DNA from: Arthrobacter sp. EPSL27
Lineage (GTDB): Bacteria > Actinomycetota > Actinomycetes > Actinomycetales > Micrococcaceae
Direction: 5' to 3'
Assembly (NCBI RefSeq): GCF_001512305.1
Contig: NZ_LNUT01000005.1
Span: 593,774 to 657,773 of the forward strand
Length of the DNA: 64,000 nucleotides
The notes beneath the pieces were generated by a model, which ran no database searches, was not told where the DNA came from, and saw only the letters and a list, made by a program, of their open reading frames with translations. The position numbers and the translations under genes were made by a program. How positions within the stretch are numbered: the stretch's first letter is position 1; each line of letters begins with the position of its first letter. Shown piece by piece: positions 1 to 7,246 of the stretch.

Positions 1-96
1 CGGCGGGGGAGGGGATGGGGTGCAGCCGGACAGGGTCGGCAAGGACAGCGCCACGAGCGCGAGCGTCGTCGCAAAAGGTCGGACATGCAGGGGCAT
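1..96 (-). CDS. Lipoprotein, 5' end only (partial at left edge)
   Basis: An open frame of 32 codons starts at an ATG whose complement is 94-96 and runs off the left edge. It encodes a classic lipoprotein signal: a basic N-region, a hydrophobic stretch (LALVALSLPTL), then lipobox LSGC with the lipidated cysteine at residue 25, followed by a Thr/Ser/Pro-rich linker. A GGAG ribosome site lies about 6 nt upstream of the ATG. The product should be exported and anchored on the outer face of the membrane. Its function cannot be told because the mature domain is outside the window. Confidence 0.7.
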   Translation of the reverse strand, partial: MPLHVRPFATTLALVALSLPTLSGCTPSPPPP

Positions 97-245
97 GCGC
101 GCTCCAGGGGCCGTGGGAATGTTCGCGTCAACGGAGTATGGGGACGCGCAGCTGCGGATGTCAAGAGACCGGTCAGCCCCACGGCTCTATCCTGGCTGAT
201 GCAGTGAAGGCATCATGGAGGGGTCTACCGAAAGCAGGTCAGCTG

Positions 246-1022
246 ATGCCGGACCGGGATCTAGTACGTCAGATTGTGACAGCAGGCGCCATAGGCGGCG
301 GGTTCCTGGTTGGCGTGAGCGGGGATTACGGGGACAGCAGGACCAGCCCCAGCCTGGTGCTGCCGTCCGGGTATGCCTTCGCTATCTGGACTCCGATATA
401 CGCCGGTCTCTTCAGCCACGCCATTTACCAGGTATTGCCGGCCCAACGCCGTGATCCGCTGTTGCGCCGGACCGGATGGGCCACCGCCTGCGCCGTGGGG
501 ATTTCAGGGTTCTGGGTGTGGACCCAGGACATCCCCGGCCTTGAACTGGTGCTCATTGCCGCAACGACGACGGCTGCTTTGACGGCGTATCTTCGGTCGA
601 GTCCGCAGCAGGAAACCGGAGCCCGGACAAGCCGGGATCACTGGCTGGTGCGCGTGCCGTTGGGACTTTTTGCCGGTTGGATATCGGTCGCCACTGTCGC
701 CGGCGGGGGTGAAGCTCTCATCGCAGCCGGTATCCGCGCACCGTGGCCCGGGGTGGAGGCGTGGAGCTCGGCGGTGCTGCTAGGAGCCGGTGCGGCAGCA
801 GGCGCCATTGCGTGGCGGCGGCCGGTGTCTTTCGCCTATGCCGCAGCCGTCAGCTGGGGTCTCGTCGCGGTTGCAGTCCGGAACATTCCGGACCACCCAA
901 TACCGGGGGTTGCCGCGCTGGTGGCCGGCGCAGCTGTGGCAGCCGCGGCTTTAGCCGGTGTGCGGAGACGCAAGAGGATCGACAGCAAGAACGAGAAGAA
1001 CGCAGCGCCCCGGGTCCGCTGA
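246..1022 (+). CDS. TspO/MBR-related tryptophan-rich membrane protein
   Basis: The 258-residue product is strongly hydrophobic with about six or seven membrane segments. It has the family-like motifs AFAIWTPIYAGL near residue 45 and WLVRVPLGLFAGWISVA near residue 140. TspO-family proteins bind porphyrins and sterol-like ligands and, in some bacteria, influence pigment and stress gene expression. This protein is longer than the usual 150-160 residues and belongs with the extended bacterial homologues. The ATG at 246 was chosen because the frame upstream is arginine-rich and not membrane-like; no strong ribosome site is visible. It converges with the sigma-like gene, with 14 bp between their ends. 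Confidence 0.65.
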   Translation: MPDRDLVRQIVTAGAIGGGFLVGVSGDYGDSRTSPSLVLPSGYAFAIWTPIYAGLFSHAIYQVLPAQRRDPLLRRTGWATACAVGISGFWVWTQDIPGLELVLIAATTTAALTAYLRSSPQQETGARTSRDHWLVRVPLGLFAGWISVATVAGGGEALIAAGIRAPWPGVEAWSSAVLLGAGAAAGAIAWRRPVSFAYAAAVSWGLVAVAVRNIPDHPIPGVAALVAGAAVAAAALAGVRRRKRIDSKNEKNAAPRVR

Positions 1023-1036
1023 CGGCATGAACTTAG

Positions 1037-1339
1037 TCAGGCGCTGGCGGGAGCAGGCAAGTAATGAGCGCGTGCCTGGATTGCCTGGCTGTAGGCAAGG
1101 GACAGCGCCCACGTCAGCGGAGTACCCTCCGAGGGCCTGTAGGCCGGGGCCTCGCACCAGATGGCCAGATAGGTCGCCTCGAGGACCGTTTGCGCCAGTT
1201 TCGCTTCCGGGATGATCCGGCGGATGAGGCCGTAGCAGCGAGCAGACGTATGCGTATAGAACCTCTCAAACGAAGGTCGGTCGGCGGATGCCACGGCTGC
1301 AAGCAGGCGCACGAGTTCCTCTTTCTGGTTGTCGTCCAT
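1037..1339 (-). CDS. Stand-alone sigma-70 region 2-like protein (truncated ECF type)
   Basis: The 100-residue product resembles only region 2 of an ECF sigma factor: a helix with DRPSFERFYTHTSARCYGLI, then AKLAQTVLEATYLAIW, then a GTPLTWALSLAYSQAIQARAH segment in the place where region 2.4 contacts the -10 element. There is no region 4, and the protein stops about 7 residues after region 2. Full ECF factors are about 170-200 residues. It could be a minimal sigma factor, an anti-sigma decoy, or a decayed remnant. The ATG at 1339 matches where the sigma similarity begins; an in-frame ATG at 1393 would add 18 residues. The repeats at 1404-1444 lie just upstream. Confidence 0.55.
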   Translation of the reverse strand: MDDNQKEELVRLLAAVASADRPSFERFYTHTSARCYGLIRRIIPEAKLAQTVLEATYLAIWCEAPAYRPSEGTPLTWALSLAYSQAIQARAHYLPAPASA

Positions 1340-1403
1340 TGGTGACCTAACACCTGCAGATACCGTCGCCGTCACTGTCACTCCACGATCCATTCAAATT
1401 TCG

Positions 1404-1444
1404 CTAGTTTGTCTAGTGTTATGCATGCTTAGTAGTTTGTCTAG
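1404..1444 (-). promoter_or_regulatory. Duplicated CTAG-bounded motif in the sigma-like gene promoter
   Basis: The 12-mer TAGTTTGTCTAG occurs exactly twice, at 1405-1416 and 1433-1444, 28 bp apart. Each copy is bounded by TAG/CTAG, and CTAG is rare in high-GC genomes. Read on the minus strand, the distal copy supplies TAGACA, followed after 16 bp by TAACAC, a plausible -35/-10 pair. The proximal copy then overlaps the start of transcription. The arrangement fits a regulator that occludes or activates this promoter. No binding protein is identified. Confidence 0.5.
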
Positions 1445-1698
1445 GCCGCGCGGGCCTCAATAGCGGGGGATTGTGGCTGGTGCGCTGGATCGCTGTCCAG
1501 CCTCGAATGACCGCCCTGGCCGAGCACCCTGCTGGAAGTCCTGCTCGACTCAGGCTCGTTGTCGACGATTCATGCCCCGGACCGAAGCGCGGCGCTCGAT
1601 CGCACGGAGCCCGGACTCTGCAACAGTGCGGATGTCAAATGCATGCGCCGGCGTAAAGGGGGAGGCGCATCACCGAGGCCTGGTGGGCAAATTCTGCA

Positions 1699-1733
1699 GT
1701 TGAATCAACTCAAGTTGACATAATGTTGATTAT
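1699..1733 (+). promoter_or_regulatory. Dyad and GTTGA-repeat cluster upstream of the polyketide operon
   Basis: Bases 1705-1718 form a perfect 6-2-6 dyad, TCAACT-CA-AGTTGA. GTTGA recurs at 1699, 1714 and 1725, and an overlapping GTTGA-A-TCAAC dyad covers 1699-1709. TTGACA (1715-1720) and CATAAT/GATTAT-like hexamers fall inside the cluster, so it probably overlaps a promoter. The AT-rich cluster stands out from its surroundings and lies about 130 bp before the start codon at 1864. The dyad resembles MerR-type operators in general shape; the regulator is unknown. Confidence 0.45.
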
Positions 1734-1863
1734 CGGCGTTCTGGTAACTGCCTCAGGAGGGCTTGTCCGGGCGGGTTCTCCGGTAGTTCCTGACCGATGG
1801 AATCACAGGCATCTCTGCGGACTGTTCCATTGTCATCTGCGCCAGCCTCATTGAGAATGAACC

Positions 1864-3093
1864 ATGACGGTCTACCTGAGGTCCCTCGAAACCGCTGTCC
1901 CGCCAACTGTCCTGGTCCAAACCGAAGCCCGCGATGTTTTTGCCGCCCAGCCGGGCCTGACGCGGCTCGGCACCCGGCTGGTCGCCACCTGCTTTGACTC
2001 CGCCGCCATCGACACCCGCTACACCGCTGTGGCGGAACTGACCAGTGACCGCCAGGCCGAAAACCCGCAGTTCTTCGACGCCGGCACCGGCCTGCTGCTC
2101 AGCCCCAGCACAAAAGCCCGCAACGATATCTTCGCCACTGAAGCCACCAAACTCTTCGTCGAGGCGGCCGCCAAGGCCCTGGAAGCCTGCCCGGAAATCA
2201 GTTTACTTGACATAACTCACCTCGTAACGGTCTCCTGCACCGGGTTTTTCAACCCCGGACCCGACTACAAAATCGTCCGCGCCCTGGGCCTGAATCCCGC
2301 GGTGCAGCGCTACCACCTCGGATTCATGGGCTGCTACGCGGCATTCCCCGCGCTGCGGGCCGCCAAGTCATTCTGCGACGCGGACCCGGACGCCGTCGTG
2401 CTGGTGGTCTGCGCGGAGCTCTGCTCGCTGCACGTGCGGACCTCCAATGACCCGGACACCATCATGGGCTCGGCCCTGTTCGCCGACGGCGCGGCGGCGG
2501 CCATTGTGACCGCCCGCGAGGACCCGGACCACCCTGCGCTGCTGCAACTGGACCACTTTGAGACGGTCCTGACGCCGGTGGGTGAGGAATCCATGGCGTG
2601 GAACATCGGGGACGAAGGATTCGAGATGGTCCTGGGCAACTACGTCCCGCACATCATCGACGACCACATCATCAGCGCCCTGGAACCGCTCCTCTCCCGG
2701 GAGCCGCACCTCCCGGGACTCCCCTACCGCGACATCCGGCACTGGGCCATCCATCCCGGCGGCCGCAGCATCCTGGACAAGGTGCAGTCCCGGCTGGACC
2801 TGAGCGACGAGCAGCTGGTGCCCGCCCGGGAAACCCTGCGCAATTACGGGAACATGAGCAGCGCCACCGTGCTGTTTGTCCTCCGGCACATCCTGGACCT
2901 TCCCCCGGCGGAAGGCCCCGACGGAGGCGCGGAGCGCATCTGCTCGATGGCTTTCGGCCCGGGGCTGACCGTGGAAACCGCGCTGTTTACCAAGCTGGCC
3001 AGCCCAGGCCGCGGGGAGGCAGCCCAGCCGGCCGCACGGCCTGCGGCAGTCTCGGAGTCCGAGGCGGCGCAGCCGGAATCGGCGCTGGCCTGA
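1864..3093 (+). CDS. Type III polyketide synthase (chalcone synthase family)
   Basis: This homodimeric enzyme family condenses a CoA-activated starter with malonyl-CoA units to give pyrones, resorcinols or related aromatics. The 409 residues contain the catalytic triad: Cys157 in LGFMGCYAA, His297 in WAIHPGG, and Asn330 in NYGNMSSAT. The last 30 or so residues are a low-complexity Ala/Glu/Pro tail outside the fold. The start ATG at 1864 has only a weak purine-rich ribosome site. It is the first gene of a three-gene operon, 6 bp before the methyltransferase. Starter length cannot be read from the sequence; the context suggests a long-chain acyl product that is methylated and then hydroxylated. 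Confidence 0.9.
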   Translation: MTVYLRSLETAVPPTVLVQTEARDVFAAQPGLTRLGTRLVATCFDSAAIDTRYTAVAELTSDRQAENPQFFDAGTGLLLSPSTKARNDIFATEATKLFVEAAAKALEACPEISLLDITHLVTVSCTGFFNPGPDYKIVRALGLNPAVQRYHLGFMGCYAAFPALRAAKSFCDADPDAVVLVVCAELCSLHVRTSNDPDTIMGSALFADGAAAAIVTAREDPDHPALLQLDHFETVLTPVGEESMAWNIGDEGFEMVLGNYVPHIIDDHIISALEPLLSREPHLPGLPYRDIRHWAIHPGGRSILDKVQSRLDLSDEQLVPARETLRNYGNMSSATVLFVLRHILDLPPAEGPDGGAERICSMAFGPGLTVETALFTKLASPGRGEAAQPAARPAAVSESEAAQPESALA

Positions 3094-3099
3094 GGCCCG

Positions 3100-3822
3100 G
3101 TGGACCTCCTGCAGTCGCGGGCGGCCCACGCCGTCGAGGAAATGGACCTGCCCGGCTGTGACCCTGCCCGGCTGGACCGGACCTACGCACAGTTTGCGCT
3201 GGTCAACCGGGCGGTGTCCGGCTGGCGGGGCATCTATGTCTCCCAGATCAGGCCCGGGCTCCGCCGGGGCACGCCGGCCACCCTGCTGGACATCGGCTGC
3301 GGGGGCGGGGACGTGCCGGTCATGCTGGCCCGCTGGGCATCACGGGACTCGCTCCGCCTGGAGATCACCGCCATCGATCCCGATCCGCGGGCCAGCCGCT
3401 TCGCCTCGGCCCGCCACACGGCCGCGGGCGTGACGTTCCGGCAGGCCACGGCCGCCGATCTAGCCGCCGAGGGGCTCAGTTTCGACCTGGTGGTATCCAA
3501 CCATGTGCTGCACCACCTGGCGGAGGACGAACTGCCGGGATTCCTGGCCGAGTCGGCCGCGCTCTGCCGCGGCAGGGTCATCCACAACGACCTCCGGCGC
3601 AGCCCCGCCGCTTACGCCCTCTTCTACGCCGGTGCCCTTCCCTTCACCGGCTCCTACATCCGGCAGGACGGGCTGACGTCCATCCGCCGCAGCTACACCC
3701 CCGCCGAACTCCAGGCGGCCGCTCCCCCGGGCTGGGACGTCCGCCGCCGCGCACCGTTCCGCAACCTGCTGGTCTTTGACGTGACGACAGACGGACGAGC
3801 AGCCGGGACCGCCCGTGCTTGA
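3100..3822 (+). CDS. Class I SAM-dependent methyltransferase of the polyketide operon
   Basis: The 240-residue protein has the SAM-binding motif LLDIGCGGGDVPV near residue 64, an acidic loop (AIDPDP) near residue 90, and a VVSNHVLHHL post-motif typical of small-molecule methyltransferases. It starts with GTG at 3100, 6 bp after the synthase stop, and overlaps the next gene by 8 bp, so it is co-translated. The likely role is methylation of the polyketide made upstream. In the Streptomyces griseus srs operon the equivalent step uses a membrane methyltransferase of a different family, so this would be a non-homologous replacement if the pathway is similar. Confidence 0.8.
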   Translation: MDLLQSRAAHAVEEMDLPGCDPARLDRTYAQFALVNRAVSGWRGIYVSQIRPGLRRGTPATLLDIGCGGGDVPVMLARWASRDSLRLEITAIDPDPRASRFASARHTAAGVTFRQATAADLAAEGLSFDLVVSNHVLHHLAEDELPGFLAESAALCRGRVIHNDLRRSPAAYALFYAGALPFTGSYIRQDGLTSIRRSYTPAELQAAAPPGWDVRRRAPFRNLLVFDVTTDGRAAGTARA

Positions 3823-4957
3823 TGTGCTGGTGATCGGCGGCGGACCCGTGGGACTGTTCACGGCGGCCCTGCTGCTGCAGGAGGGGGTCACCGTCCGGGT
3901 CCTGGAACAACGCACCTACGCCGAGCCGCACTCCCGGGCCATCGGGATCCATCCCCCGTCGCTGGACGCGCTGCAGGGCATCGGCCTGGCGCCCGGCCTG
4001 GTGGCGGAGGGGGTGCAGATCCGGCGCGGCCTCGCCCTGGCCGGCGGCCGGACACTTGCTGAGATGTCCTTTGCCGGGGTCTCGGACAGTTTCCCGTTCG
4101 TCCTCGCCCTGCCGCAGGCCCGGACGGCCGCCCTCCTGGAGCAGCGGGTCCGGCACCTCGACCCCGCAGCCCTCCACCGCGGTGTGCACGTCACGCACGT
4201 GCACGACGACGGCGCCCGGGTCACCGTGGATGCCACGTCGGACGGGGCTCCGGTCCGGTACACGGCCGCCGTCGCCATAGCCGCCGACGGCGTCCGGTCC
4301 GCCGTCCGCGCACAGTCCGGCATCCCGGTCCGGGCCAGGGACTATTCGGACAGCTATCTCATGGGCGACTTCGCCGACTCCACCGGCTTCGGCCCCGACG
4401 CGGCTCTGTTCCTCGAACCGGCGGGAATCGTGGAGTCCTTCCCGCTGCCCGGGAACCTGCGCCGCTGGGTGGTGCGGCTGGCTGGGTCCGGGAATGCCGG
4501 CAATGCCCGGGACGCCGGCTGGCTCGCGGACAGGATCCGCGAACGGACCGGCATCGGTGTGGATCCGGCGGGCAACAGCATGCTGAGCCGGTTCGGGGTC
4601 AGGTCGCGGCTGGTGCGACGGATGGTGGCCGGCCGCACGGTGTTGATCGGCGACGCCGCGCACGAGATCAGCCCCATCGGGGGCCAGGGCATGAACCTGG
4701 GCTGGCTGGACGCCGCCGCACTTGCTCCCGTGGTCCTCGACTGGCTGCGCGGCACACCTCCGGTGGCGGCGTTGCGGGACTTCGAGGCCCGCCGCATGGC
4801 CGCCGCCGCCCGCGCGGTGCGCCAGTCCGAGATCAACATGGCGCTGGGGCGGCCCCTGCCGGGGCTGCGCTGGCAGGTGCGGTGCCGCGCCATCGCCGCG
4901 GCCGGGGCCGTACCCGCGGTGAACGGATTCGCGGCACGCCGCTTCACCATGCAGTAA
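3815..4957 (+). CDS. FAD-dependent aromatic monooxygenase (PHBH fold)
   Basis: The 380 residues begin with the dinucleotide-binding motif VLVIGGGPVGLFTAALLL and carry the second FAD motif VLIGDAAHEISPIGGQGMN near residue 275, both typical of NAD(P)H-dependent flavoprotein hydroxylases such as p-hydroxybenzoate hydroxylase. It probably hydroxylates the aromatic ring produced by the synthase, which could yield a hydroquinone or quinone. The GTG start lies inside the end of the methyltransferase gene (8 bp overlap, GTGCTTGA), showing translational coupling. No membrane segment is seen. It converges with the SnoaL-like gene after 36 bp. Confidence 0.85.
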   Translation: MLDVLVIGGGPVGLFTAALLLQEGVTVRVLEQRTYAEPHSRAIGIHPPSLDALQGIGLAPGLVAEGVQIRRGLALAGGRTLAEMSFAGVSDSFPFVLALPQARTAALLEQRVRHLDPAALHRGVHVTHVHDDGARVTVDATSDGAPVRYTAAVAIAADGVRSAVRAQSGIPVRARDYSDSYLMGDFADSTGFGPDAALFLEPAGIVESFPLPGNLRRWVVRLAGSGNAGNARDAGWLADRIRERTGIGVDPAGNSMLSRFGVRSRLVRRMVAGRTVLIGDAAHEISPIGGQGMNLGWLDAAALAPVVLDWLRGTPPVAALRDFEARRMAAAARAVRQSEINMALGRPLPGLRWQVRCRAIAAAGAVPAVNGFAARRFTMQ

Positions 4958-4993
4958 GCCGCGCGGTTCTATTTTCCGGGAGGCGTCCGGGGA

Positions 4994-5413
4994 TCAGGCG
5001 GGTGTGAAGTAGCAGTCGTAGCTGTCCTGGCTGGCCACCCGGCCGTCCCGGACCTCGAAGACGGACACGATCCGCGCGCGGAGCACATCTCCGGCGTCCC
5101 AGTGGGGCAGGTCCATCAGCGTGGTGGCCGTCCACTCGGCTTCCACCACAACCCGGCTGCCCTCACACGTGGTCCGCTGCACCTCGAAACGCTGCCCGGA
5201 GACGACGCCGCGCGCAGCGTCCGCCCCGGCCAGCACGTCGCTGCGGCTGCGGGTCGCGCCGGCGGGAGCCAGCAGATGCGGCGCCTCGCGCAGCACATAG
5301 TCTTCCGCCAGGAAGGGGGCGACGGCCTCCGCGCCGCCGCCTGCTTCCAGGGTGCGCAGCAGGCCGAGCACACAATTCAACGGGGTCTGGGCCACGGGGC
5401 CGGAAGAAGTCAT
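4994..5413 (-). CDS. SnoaL-like (NTF2 fold) protein
   Basis: The 139-residue protein has the NTF2-like layout: an N-terminal helix, FLAEDYVLREAPHLL, a central VVVEAEWTATTLM strand and a terminal IVSVFEVRDGRVASQDSY strand. Members include polyketide cyclases and many uncharacterised small enzymes. It faces the polyketide operon tail to tail, so a role in cyclising or hydrolysing that product is possible but unproven. TAGTGT ends 5 nt before the ATG, suggesting a leaderless transcript. Confidence 0.65.
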   Translation of the reverse strand: MTSSGPVAQTPLNCVLGLLRTLEAGGGAEAVAPFLAEDYVLREAPHLLAPAGATRSRSDVLAGADAARGVVSGQRFEVQRTTCEGSRVVVEAEWTATTLMDLPHWDAGDVLRARIVSVFEVRDGRVASQDSYDCYFTPA

Positions 5414-5539
5414 GGATCGACACTAACCAACCCCGCCCGCCGGCGCCGCCATTTCGGCCCGGCAGGGCCCATCAGGGCGGGAACAGCGGTCACAGGAAAG
5501 CACAACCACTGCGGGGCTGCGCCGGAATACACTGGCCCC

Positions 5540-6568
5540 ATGGGCTGTTTCCCTCCCCTGCTCCGGGTACCCCCGCTGCCTCTGCGCTCCGCCATCCGTC
5601 CCGCCGTCCGTCCCGCCCGCCGGTCCCGGTTCCCGGTCCTGCGCAGCGCAGCCGCGGCGGCGGTCCTGGCCCTGACCGTGTCCTGCAGCGCAGGCCCCAC
5701 GGAACCCACCGACGCCGGCGGTCCGTCCGCACCGCCTGCCACGGCTGCGTTGGAGGCTTCGACGGCGGCTGCCGTTGCCCCTGCCGGCCCGGTCACCGCC
5801 ACCATCAACCAGCTCCGTGACAACTACGGCAACCACATCATCGCCATCCAGCTGACGAACACCACCGCCGGCCCGGTGACCGTCCTCGGCGCGGGGCTCA
5901 CCAGCGCGCTCTTCGCCGAGACCATCGAATGGCCGGCAACGCCTGGCGGGATCGAACTGCCGCCCGGCCAGACGAAGATCCTGCCGGCCCAACTGCGCGA
6001 TCCCGAATGCGGGCTCCAGACGGCCGGCCCGGACGAGGGCGCCACCGTGAAACTGGACCTCGACGCGGCCATGGCCGCCGCCACGGTGCCCGCCGCCGAC
6101 CCTTACGGCGTGCTGGGCCGTAACAACGCGGAGATGTGCCTCGCGGCAGCTGCCGCCGCCGTCGCCGGAATCCGGCTGGACCCCGAGCTGGCGGTGTCGG
6201 CCGACGGGCAAAGCGCCATCCTGGGGCTGGTCATCACACCGCGCACTACCCCCGGCGCCGTGAACCCCGACTCAACGTCCACCCTCACGATCAACTGGAT
6301 CGACGGGACCACCCTCCTCGGCGAAGACCCCGCAGCCCCCTGGCCGCGGTCCGTGTCGGTCCACACGGGCGGCGCCCCCCAGCACTTCGGGCTGGGCATC
6401 CGGCCCGCCCGCTGCGATCCGCACGCAATCGCCGACGACAAAGTGGGAACACTGCTGCCGCTGAGGGTGTCCGTGGGCGGCCGGGACGGCGTCCTGAAGA
6501 TCGACGCCGGCACGCTCCTGCGGGGCCGCATTTACGAATTCATGACGGCGGCTTGCGGACGCCAGTAG
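5540..6568 (+). CDS. Secreted lipoprotein of unknown function
   Basis: From the ATG at 5540 the 342-residue product has an arginine-rich N-region, a hydrophobic core (AAAAAVLALTV) and a cysteine in TVSC that could be lipidated; the -3 residue is Thr, so the lipobox is slightly atypical. A Pro/Ala/Thr linker follows. The mature part is strand-rich, with paired segments such as NHIIAIQLTNTTAGPVTVLGAG, suggesting immunoglobulin-like domains. I do not recognise a family. The frame stays open upstream to 5102, but the start at 5540 fits the signal peptide and a TACACT element 6 nt before it. Peptide deformylase follows after 9 bp. Confidence 0.7.
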   Translation: MGCFPPLLRVPPLPLRSAIRPAVRPARRSRFPVLRSAAAAAVLALTVSCSAGPTEPTDAGGPSAPPATAALEASTAAAVAPAGPVTATINQLRDNYGNHIIAIQLTNTTAGPVTVLGAGLTSALFAETIEWPATPGGIELPPGQTKILPAQLRDPECGLQTAGPDEGATVKLDLDAAMAAATVPAADPYGVLGRNNAEMCLAAAAAAVAGIRLDPELAVSADGQSAILGLVITPRTTPGAVNPDSTSTLTINWIDGTTLLGEDPAAPWPRSVSVHTGGAPQHFGLGIRPARCDPHAIADDKVGTLLPLRVSVGGRDGVLKIDAGTLLRGRIYEFMTAACGRQ

Positions 6569-6577
6569 TCTGTTGCC

Positions 6578-7240
6578 ATGTCTCCTGACGCCAAGCCGAC
6601 TGACTTCAGCGCCGCCCGCATCCACGAAACTGTCCAGCAGATACTGACCGCGGGGGTGCTTCCCGGCATCGTCCAGGCCGGCCACCCGGTGCTCCGGCAG
6701 CTCGCCGCGCCCTTCGACGGACAGCTGAGCGACGCCGAACTGGGCCAGCTGATCGACCTGATGCGCAGCGTCATGCACAAGGCCCCCGGGGTTGGACTGG
6801 CAGCGCCGCAGCTCGGCATCCCGCTGCAGCTTGCGGTGCTGGAGGACCAGTTCGACGTCGACCCCGACGTCGCCGCTGTCCGCGGCCGGGAGCCGCTGCC
6901 GTTCTTCGCCATGCTCAACCCGTCCTACGAGGCGCTGGGCGGATCCTCCGTCGCGTTCTACGAAGGCTGCCTGTCCGTCAACGGGCTCCAGGCCGCCGTC
7001 GCCCGGCCCGAAGCGGTGCGGCTGGACTTCACCGCCCCGGACGGGAACGCGCAGCAGCGGGAGTTCAGCGGCTGGCAGGCAAGGATTGTCCAGCACGAAA
7101 CCGACCACGTACACGGCATCCTGTATCTGGACCGCGCCGAGCTGCGGTCCATCAGCAGCAACGCCGAATACTCCGCGCGCTGGGCGCAGCCGGACATCAG
7201 CCTCGCCCGGCAGGAACTTGGATTCCTGCCGGGCGGCTGA
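6578..7240 (+). CDS. def: Peptide deformylase
   Basis: This enzyme removes the formyl group from the N-terminal methionine of new proteins. The three metal-site motifs are present in order: GVGLAAPQLGI (motif 1), EGCLS with the metal-binding Cys (motif 2), and QHETDH, the HExxH motif (motif 3). The 220-residue length fits actinobacterial forms, which carry an N-terminal extension. TAGTCT lies 6 nt before the ATG, so the mRNA may be leaderless with its promoter inside the end of the lipoprotein gene. It converges with the S9 peptidase gene, with only 6 bp between them. Confidence 0.93.
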   Translation: MSPDAKPTDFSAARIHETVQQILTAGVLPGIVQAGHPVLRQLAAPFDGQLSDAELGQLIDLMRSVMHKAPGVGLAAPQLGIPLQLAVLEDQFDVDPDVAAVRGREPLPFFAMLNPSYEALGGSSVAFYEGCLSVNGLQAAVARPEAVRLDFTAPDGNAQQREFSGWQARIVQHETDHVHGILYLDRAELRSISSNAEYSARWAQPDISLARQELGFLPGG

Positions 7241-7246
7241 GCCGGT

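Larger units (their letters stand above)
1340..1863. other. Intergenic region between the sigma-like gene and the polyketide synthase
   Basis: This stretch holds two AT-rich regulatory-looking islands, 1400-1445 (repeats for the minus-strand gene) and 1699-1733 (dyads facing the polyketide synthase). The short open frames between them have no recognisable similarity and no ribosome sites, so I call no gene here. Confidence 0.5.

Noticed and set aside
1471-1703. Short plus-strand frames of 61 and 76 codons between the sigma-like and synthase genes
   Set aside because: No ribosome site, no similarity, overlapping each other in different frames.
2368-3129. 253-codon minus-strand frame opposite the polyketide synthase
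   Set aside because: Arg/Val/Gly-rich shadow of a gene with an intact catalytic triad.
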